Source: Punica granatum (lineage: Eukaryota; Streptophyta; Magnoliopsida; Myrtales; Lythraceae). From it: DNA of 64,000 nucleotides. A program made the translations under genes and the position numbers. Where the stretch lies: NCBI RefSeq assembly GCF_007655135.1, contig NC_045134.1, positions 5,786,982-5,850,981 of the forward strand, in the 5' to 3' direction. How positions within the stretch are numbered: position 1 is the stretch's first letter; each line of letters begins with the position of its first letter. Below, in pieces: positions 58,265 to 64,000 of the stretch. The notes below the pieces were generated by a model. It was not told the origin of the DNA, did not search any database, and saw only the letters and a list, made by a program, of their open reading frames with translations.

Positions 58265-61200
58265 TCACTTGGCGATGCAGGCTTGATTAGGGAAAGCACT
58301 AATGGGTGGAGGACACGTGCCGAAGCCTACTTGATTGGGGCAATCACTAGTAGGCAGAGAACATGCGCCGAGCCCAATTGGAGGACGATTCTGGTTCATT
58401 GACAAAAACCGCGCCAACCAATTAGAGTGATTATTCGCGAATGTCCCAGAAACTCCCATTCCCATCACACTGCCACAAACTGGGCATGTGCCAGAGCCAA
58501 CTGGAGGGCGGTTCTGGTTCATTGACAATAACCACACCGACAAGGCATCATGCGACGATGTCCCCGAATCTCCTGTTCCAGTAACATTGCCGCCAGGAAA
58601 AGAAATTGGGCTTTTAGCAGAGTCGATTGCAGGACGATTCTGGTTCATGGACAACAACCATGCCAACAATGCGGCTTGGTTGTTTGAGGTTGTCTTGGAA
58701 TCTCCAGATCCTGTCACATGACCACTGGGAATAGAAACCGGGTAATTGCCAGAGCCAACCGGGGGACGATTCTGACCCATGGACAACAACCAGGCCCACC
58801 ACGCAGCTTGATTGTTCGCGGATATCCCGGAATCTCCAAATCCTGCAATATTGTCGCCGGGAGTAGATGGAGGGAATGTTCCCGAGCCAACTGGAGGACG
58901 ATTCTGGTACATTGATTGCAACCATGCCCACCAAGCAGCTTGATTATTCGACATTGTCCCAGAATCTCCGATTCCTGTCACATGACCACTGGGAACAGAA
59001 ACTGGGTATGTGCTAGAGCCAACTGGGGGACGATTCTGACTCATGGACAACAACCAAGCCCACCATGCAGCTTGATTACTCGAGGATATCCCGGAATCTC
59101 CAGAACCTGTAACATTGTCGCTAGGAATACCAGGAGGGGATGTTCCAGTGCTGACTGGAGGACGATTCTGGTTCATTGACATCAACCATGCCCACCAAGC
59201 AGCTTGATTATTCGAGGTTGGCCCAGAATCTCCCGGTTCTGTTGCACTGCCACCAGGAACAGAAACTGGGCTTGTGCCAGAGTCCACTGGAGGACGATTT
59301 TGGTTCATGGACTGCAACCATGCCCACCAAGCTGCTTGACTGTCCAACGGTTTCCCAGAAACTTCGAAATCTATCGCATTACCACCGGGAACTGGGCTTG
59401 TGCCAGAGCCGGCTGAAGGACGACCTTGGTTCATGGACATCAACCATGCCCACCACGTGGCTTGATTGGCTGTGGATGCCTCGAAATCTCCAGAACCTGG
59501 CACGTTGCCGTCGGAAATTGGAACTTGGCCTGTCATAGAGCCCACTGGTGGACGATTTTCGTTCATTGACAGCAACCATGCCCACCAAGCAGCTTGGTCA
59601 TTTGAGGATGTCACCCCCGAATCTCCGGATGCCGTTGTTGCATTGCCGCTGGGAATAGAAACTGGGCTTGTGCCCGAGCCGACTGAGGGAGGATTCTGGT
59701 TCATGGAGAGCAACCATGCCCACCAAGCGGCTTGGCTGTTCGAGGATGATATTCCAGAAATTTCGGATCCTGTAGAATTGTCGATGGGAGTGGAAACTGT
59801 GACAGGGCCGGTTGGGGGGTGATTTTGGTTCATGGACAGCCACCATGCCCACCAGGTGGCTGGATTATTTGTGGATGCCCCAAAATCTCCCGCTGTCACT
59901 GCATTGCCGCTAGGAATAGAAACTTGGTCTGTGCCAGAGCCGACTGGAGGACGATTCTGGTTCATTGACATCAACCATGCCCACCAAGCAGCTTGATTGT
60001 TCGAGGATGTCCCAGAATCGCCGGATCCTTTTGCATTGTCGCTAGGAATAGAACATGGGCTTGTGGCAGAGCCAACTGGGGGACGATTTTGGTTCATGGA
60101 CAGCAACAAGGCCCACCATGCTGCTTGATTGTTCATGGATGCCCTGAAATCTCCTGAAGTTGTCGTGTTGCCGCTAGGATGTGATGAAACTTGATCTGGC
60201 AAGCCCACTGGGGGACAATTCTGGTTCATTGACAGCAACCATGTCCATAAAGCGGCTTGACTATTCGAGGATGCCCCAGAATCACCCGATCCTGTTGCAC
60301 TGTCATCAGCAATAGGGACTGGATTTGTTCCAGAGTCAAGTGGAGGACGATTCTGGTTCATGGACAACAACCATGCCCACCACGCGGCTTGATTATTCAA
60401 GGATGCCCCAGAATCTCCGATCCCAATATTGCTGCCAGGAATAGAATTGACTGGAAGACCACTCTGGTTCATTGATAACAACCATGCCCACCATGCGGCT
60501 TGACTATTCAAGGAGCCGGCAACTCCCGTGGGTTCAGAAGGTTTTGGGAAGCATGCTATCCCAGGAAGATTAGTAAAGGATGTCCCAGGCAAGTGAAGTT
60601 TAGGGGAAAATACAGAGAACACCCATGCCCACCAGGCTCCTTGACTTTCTGAGGTACTCTCGGAGCCAGTTGGGAATGTTATGCACATCTCCGGCTTTAG
60701 AATGTTGCATTGGATCAATATCACCTTCACGAAAGTTCCCAGGAGATTGAATATTTCCTTGCGCAGTTTGATGTTCTCGCTGATGTAGACTTGCAGGACC
60801 TGTAGATTGTAAGTGAGGGCAATCCACTCGTTAAAGCCGCCAATATCTTTATGAAGATGCAACAATCGGCCATTCTCTTCTACTTCAGGTCTCACCCCTA
60901 TCCTGCTCTTGAAGTTTTGGAGTTGTACTTGTAGCTGGATCATCTTATTGCTGGTTTCGGTCAACTCTGCCGCAAAATTGACATCAAGATAAAAATTAGA
61001 AAAGACCAAAGAAAGGAAAAGCGAAAATTGATGCGGAAATATAAATGGTGAAAAGAAACTGTCCAACTACCGGAGGATGACTCGGCATCTTTCTTGTCCG
61101 GAGCAGCGTTTGCGAAGGATGCTAAGCATGTTCCTGGCCACTGAAGTGTAGGGGAGAACAATAGGAACAGCCACGCCCACCAGGTGCCTTGATCTTTCGT

Positions 61201-61491
61201 GGAAGCTTTGGAGCCCGTCGGGAATGTCATACATTGTTCCAGCTTTAGCACATTGCATCGGATCAATATAAGCTTCACGAAATCTCCCATGAGTTGGGAT
61301 ATTTCCTTGTGCAGTTTGATGTTCTCGTCCCCGATGTCACACAGGACTTGCAGATTGTAGGTGAGCACAATCCACTCGTTAAAGCCGCCAATATCTTTAT
61401 GAAGATGCAAGAGCCGGTCATTCTCTTCCACTTCACGTTTCACCCCGACCCTGGTCTTAAAGTTTTGGAGTTGTACTTGTAGCTGGCTCAT
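58265..61491 (-). CDS. Trp-rich tandem-repeat protein with two TYN/EN domains, 1,040 aa, two coding exons
   Basis: I know no described family like this. Exon 1 (61,491-61,071) starts MSQLQVQLQNFKTRVGVK and has the core GGFNEWIVLTYNLQVLCDI. It then has a Cys-containing stretch (LILIRCNVLKLEQCMTFP) and one divergent DQGTWWAWLFLLFSP. The donor TCCTCCG/GTAGTT and acceptor GCGGCAG/AGTTGA (intron 61,070-60,967) join in frame. Exon 2 (60,966-58,265) repeats that whole layout once (core GGFNEWIALTYNLQVLQV, then SQGAWWAWVFSVFSP). It then gives 17 units of about 44 residues, each with a block like NNQAAWWAWLLSMNQNRPPV and a Gly/Ser/Thr/Pro spacer. No signal peptide or membrane segment is seen, so a cytosolic or nuclear place is likely. 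A TATA box and leader intron precede it. Possible roles are a multivalent scaffold, a membrane-touching protein or a peptide precursor; none is shown. Confidence 0.8.
58310..60515 (-). repeat. 17-unit coding tandem repeat, about 132 bp per unit
   Basis: Units mostly encode 42-46 residues: Gln-Ala-Ala-Trp-Trp-Ala-Trp-Leu-x-Ser-Met-Asn-Gln-Asn-Arg-Pro-Pro-Val-Gly-Ser, then a variable spacer with a GDSG-like motif. The Trp block is the constant part and the spacer the variable part. The last two units (near 58,330-58,530) are worn (HDALSVWLLSM, NHSNWLARFLSM), as are units 4 and 16, where a Trp is lost. All lengths are multiples of three, so the reading frame has been kept. Confidence 0.92.
60967..61070 (-). 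other. Intron of the Trp-repeat gene
   Basis: 104 bp, T-rich before the acceptor (CAATTTTGCGGCAG on the minus strand), donor CCG/GTAGTT. Its phase is 1 on both sides and splicing restores Glu-Leu-Thr. It happens to be open in the exon 2 frame, where it would read as a false hydrophobic leader. Confidence 0.75.
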
Positions 61492-61523
61492 GATCTTAAT
61501 GCTGATTACAGATCGAGTCTGGC

Positions 61524-61660
61524 CTGGGAGATTAGAAACTAGTTAAATTTACTCTACCATAAATTTTAGATCAAGATATAAGAAAAGATGCGGGATTACT
61601 CAAAACAAAACTGCCCAACTACGAAGGAATGTTCATAAGAAATGTGAATCGGTCACATAC
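61524..61660 (-). other. 5'UTR intron of the Trp-repeat gene
   Basis: The minus-strand donor is GCGATAAG/GTATGTG and the acceptor is AATCTCCCAG/GCCAGAC, 32 bases before the ATG. The position agrees with the leader introns of the small family genes. Confidence 0.7.
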
Positions 61661-61744
61661 CTTATCGCGAGAGAAAATGACTCCTCTGATATTAAGGAAA
61701 GCTTTGGAGATTTGTGATGATGCCTTTCGTGTTCAATGTCTACC

Positions 61745-61754
61745 CTTTATATAG
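61745..61754 (-). promoter_or_regulatory. TATA box of the Trp-repeat gene
   Basis: The minus strand reads CTCTATATAAAGGG, placing the start of transcription near 61,720 and giving a leader exon of about 60 bases. Confidence 0.7.
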
Positions 61755-61905
61755 AGAGATGGAGTGTGTCGAAGTACACAAAAATGACGTGCTCATTTAA
61801 TTACATCACATAATTATGTGGATGGGCAAGGAAGAAATGATGGGAGGGATTTATATTTTATTGGAAGGCCTCGAGAAAAGTCGGCGATCTTTTTCTTTTG
61901 GAGTA

Positions 61906-62221
61906 TTTACCTAAAATGACTCATAATTTACCCATTTTGTCAAATCTATCATATGTTTTTTTTTTATCAAATTTATCCCATGGTTTACTTTTTGCATCAA
62001 ATCTATCCCGGCGTTATTTTTTCCGTCGACATCTAACGGCCATACTGACGTGGCACCCACTATCTCTCAACGTGCCACGTCAGCACGGCCGTTAGATGTC
62101 GATAGAAAAGATAACGCCGGGATAGATTTGATGCAAAAAGTAAACCATATGATAGATTTGACAAAAAAAAGCATAGGATAGATTTGACAAAACGGGTAAA
62201 TTATGGGTCATTTTAGGTAAA
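61906..62221. mobile_element. Foldback (long inverted repeat) MITE
   Basis: The arms of about 150 bp are near-perfect inverted repeats: TTTACCTAAAATGAC at the left end and GTCATTTTAGGTAAA at the right, continuing through ATCAAATCTATCCCGGCGTTA and ACATCTAACGGCC to a short centre near 62,058. It has no coding capacity. Long inverted arms suggest a Mutator-like MITE, but no 9-bp duplication was confirmed. It lies about 150 bp upstream of the Trp-repeat gene promoter. Confidence 0.85.
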
Positions 62222-64000
62222 AAAAAACCCTTTTCTTTTTTGCCCCCTCTGTTTCTTTTTTCTTTTTTTCTCTTGTATATCACTTCAAATGATAACCCTG
62301 AGGAGCTCAATTTAGATTCAGAAAATTTGTGGTACAATCAATGTAAGCGATGGATAACATATAGATAAATAGTTTATGAAAATTCAAGTAAAATTCTTCC
62401 AAATCTTAGTATTCATTTCATAAGTTAAATTTTTCGAAATTTGAGTAATTTTTTTTATAAGTAATTCACTATGAATCATGTAATTCATTTATGTGCGCTC
62501 ATGGACTCAAAATATGATCAATTCATATTGGAGTTTGAGGCAGTCTGCAACAATTAGCAATTTATTTTACATGACGTTTGTACACAGTTAATTTTCGAGG
62601 CGATCGGTTCCCTCGAACTTCCCATGTCAATGATGCCATTGAGTATTACTTTTATATGATTTCAAATTGAATGTGCTCGAAATGGATCAACCAGACCTAT
62701 AAATATTGTTCTTCCAGAAATTTGTGTGACTTTAGACTCTACGTGCGGAACTTCTTTCAGAAAGTTACATTTGCCATGGGTTTTTCCGAGTGGCAATACA
62801 ACCAATTAGGATTAAACTTCCATTGCGAGCATCCTTTCAGGAGTTTATGGAGATCAATTGGAAGCGCCACGTGGTTGTAATAAATGAATGAGCTACCTTG
62901 TTAAATAATAATATTCTTGTTATTTAATACGATTTTTTTTAAAAATCTTGAATATGATTAGACACTTATTAAATAAGAAACTTTTACTTTTCAATAAGAT
63001 GACTTTACTAGATTCTTATTAAATAACAAGTTATCTTATAGAATATAACGTGTCATGTTATTTTGAATCCTACTTAAAATTACACTTGGATAGGACGGAA
63101 ATCGAGAGATTTGGGAGGCGAGTGGAGAGAAAGTTGAATGAAGTTTTCAAAAATTCCCATACAAAATCCCCTCTTCTTAGAAAGAGGTCGTATTGCAGTA
63201 GCACACTTTGTTACTAAGTAACCTAAATGTTCCAGATTAAATTCTTATTATGGGACTACTCATGCTCCTATTAGCTATTAAAATTTATTTCATTGTACTA
63301 GGCCGATGAGACGCATTTGTGATCAAAAAAGAAAAAAGAAAAAAAATCCCCTCCCCTCCCCTCCCCGACTTTCTCTCTTTCCTTGATCCAAATGAAGGAT
63401 TAAGATGCTCCATACACAATTAACCGATTAATAAATAACGTTCGGCAATAGGTTTAGCTTCAAGATTCGTACACTAGTACATTATATATAATTAAGAAAA
63501 TAAAATTCCCATTAAATCTAGGAAAATATTTTTTTAGTGTGAACCTGGTATTCGGAATCCCAATTGGATCCCGACTAATCCAGTCGAGCCGGGTCGGCCC
63601 ATTAAGGGATAAATTCTTCCAGCATGGATTTTCTAAGAAAATATTTAAGTTTATAGAAAATTTTTTATAAGAAATAAAAAAATTTAAAACATGTATTCAC
63701 CTATCTTAAATTTCTTAAGTTTCTCATAATCATAAGGATTCAGAGACCTGCTATTTTTACTCATTCAATTGGAAATTAATGGCGGTCATCCATATTTTTA
63801 TTTTCCTTATTTTTATAAAATACTTTTTATTTTTTTTTTTCTTCTAAAATATTTATAGTATAAATAAACTTTTCTTCATCCCTAGCTTTCTTATTTTTCT
63901 TCCATAAACTGTAGCTACCGAGGTAAGAGAGAGTATATATATGTATATGTGTGTGTGTATATATATATATATATATCATATCATACCATATCATATCTTT
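62222..64000. other. AT-rich intergenic DNA to the window end
   Basis: No gene recognised; the frame at 62,671-62,880 is short and without known motifs. It contains a SINE (63,178-63,345), CCCCT repeats near 63,345-63,366, and TA/GT runs at 63,935-63,976. Confidence 0.65.
63178..63345 (+). mobile_element. tRNA-derived SINE
   Basis: It starts AGAAAGAGGTCGTATTGCAGTAG, has a worn B box (TTCCAGATTAAATTC) and the family body CCTATTAGCTATTAAAATTT, and ends TGATCAAAAAAG. It is close to the copy at 37,358. Confidence 0.65.

Noticed and set aside
58488..59822. Plus-strand open frames opposite the Trp repeats
   Set aside because: They are mirror images of the repetitive minus-strand coding sequence with no promoter or start context.
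60967..61066. Hydrophobic N-terminus (MDSFFSPF...) for the Trp-repeat protein, resembling a signal peptide
   Set aside because: It lies in an intron with good donor and acceptor, and splicing joins it in frame to the upstream exon with the matching domain.

Overview
This is nuclear DNA of a flowering plant, most likely a eudicot. The evidence is the AT-rich intergenic DNA full of tRNA-derived SINEs and MITEs, a giant Tat/Ogre-type Ty3/gypsy element, a two-B3 REM-like gene, a purine-permease fragment, and genes with TATA boxes and GT-AG introns. I cannot name the species.

Layout. 1-12,361 is mostly gene-free AT-rich DNA with one small minus-strand gene (7,295-7,645). 12,362-31,256 is one Ogre-like LTR retrotransposon of 18,895 bp. 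It has LTRs of about 3.4 kb, a 5-bp target duplication (ATTAA), a primer-binding site, ORF1, gag-protease, a spliceable intron, RT/RNase H/second RNase H/integrase, a 43-bp repeat array and a polypurine tract. Its genes carry five stops and two frameshifts. 31,262-34,928 is a bed of SINEs, a MITE and LINE scraps. 34,929-52,300 holds one intact gene of an unrecognised family and three related duplicated blocks. Blocks A and B each carry a minus-strand family gene head to head with a broken plus-strand one. Block C instead surrounds a B3-domain gene. Between A and B lies a hAT-like element with a gag-like piece, a purine-permease piece and a solo LTR. 52,878-54,454 is a short non-coding LTR element (TRIM-like). 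54,455-58,264 has no gene I can call. 58,265-61,754 is a two-coding-exon minus-strand gene for a 1,040-residue protein. 61,906-62,221 is a foldback element, and the rest is AT-rich DNA.

The most interesting content is the unrecognised gene family. Eight copies of one domain of about 65 residues, with a TYN/LGD/EN core and a coiled-coil tail, lie between 7 and 61.5 kb on both strands. They usually sit behind a TATA box and a 5'UTR intron. In the last gene the domain occurs twice and is followed by 17 tandem units of about 44 residues, most containing an AAWWAWLLSMNQNRPPVG-like block. The N-terminal half of that gene has single, more divergent copies of the same Trp-rich block, so the array probably grew from a seed in the parent gene. 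I know of no described family with this architecture and assign it no function.
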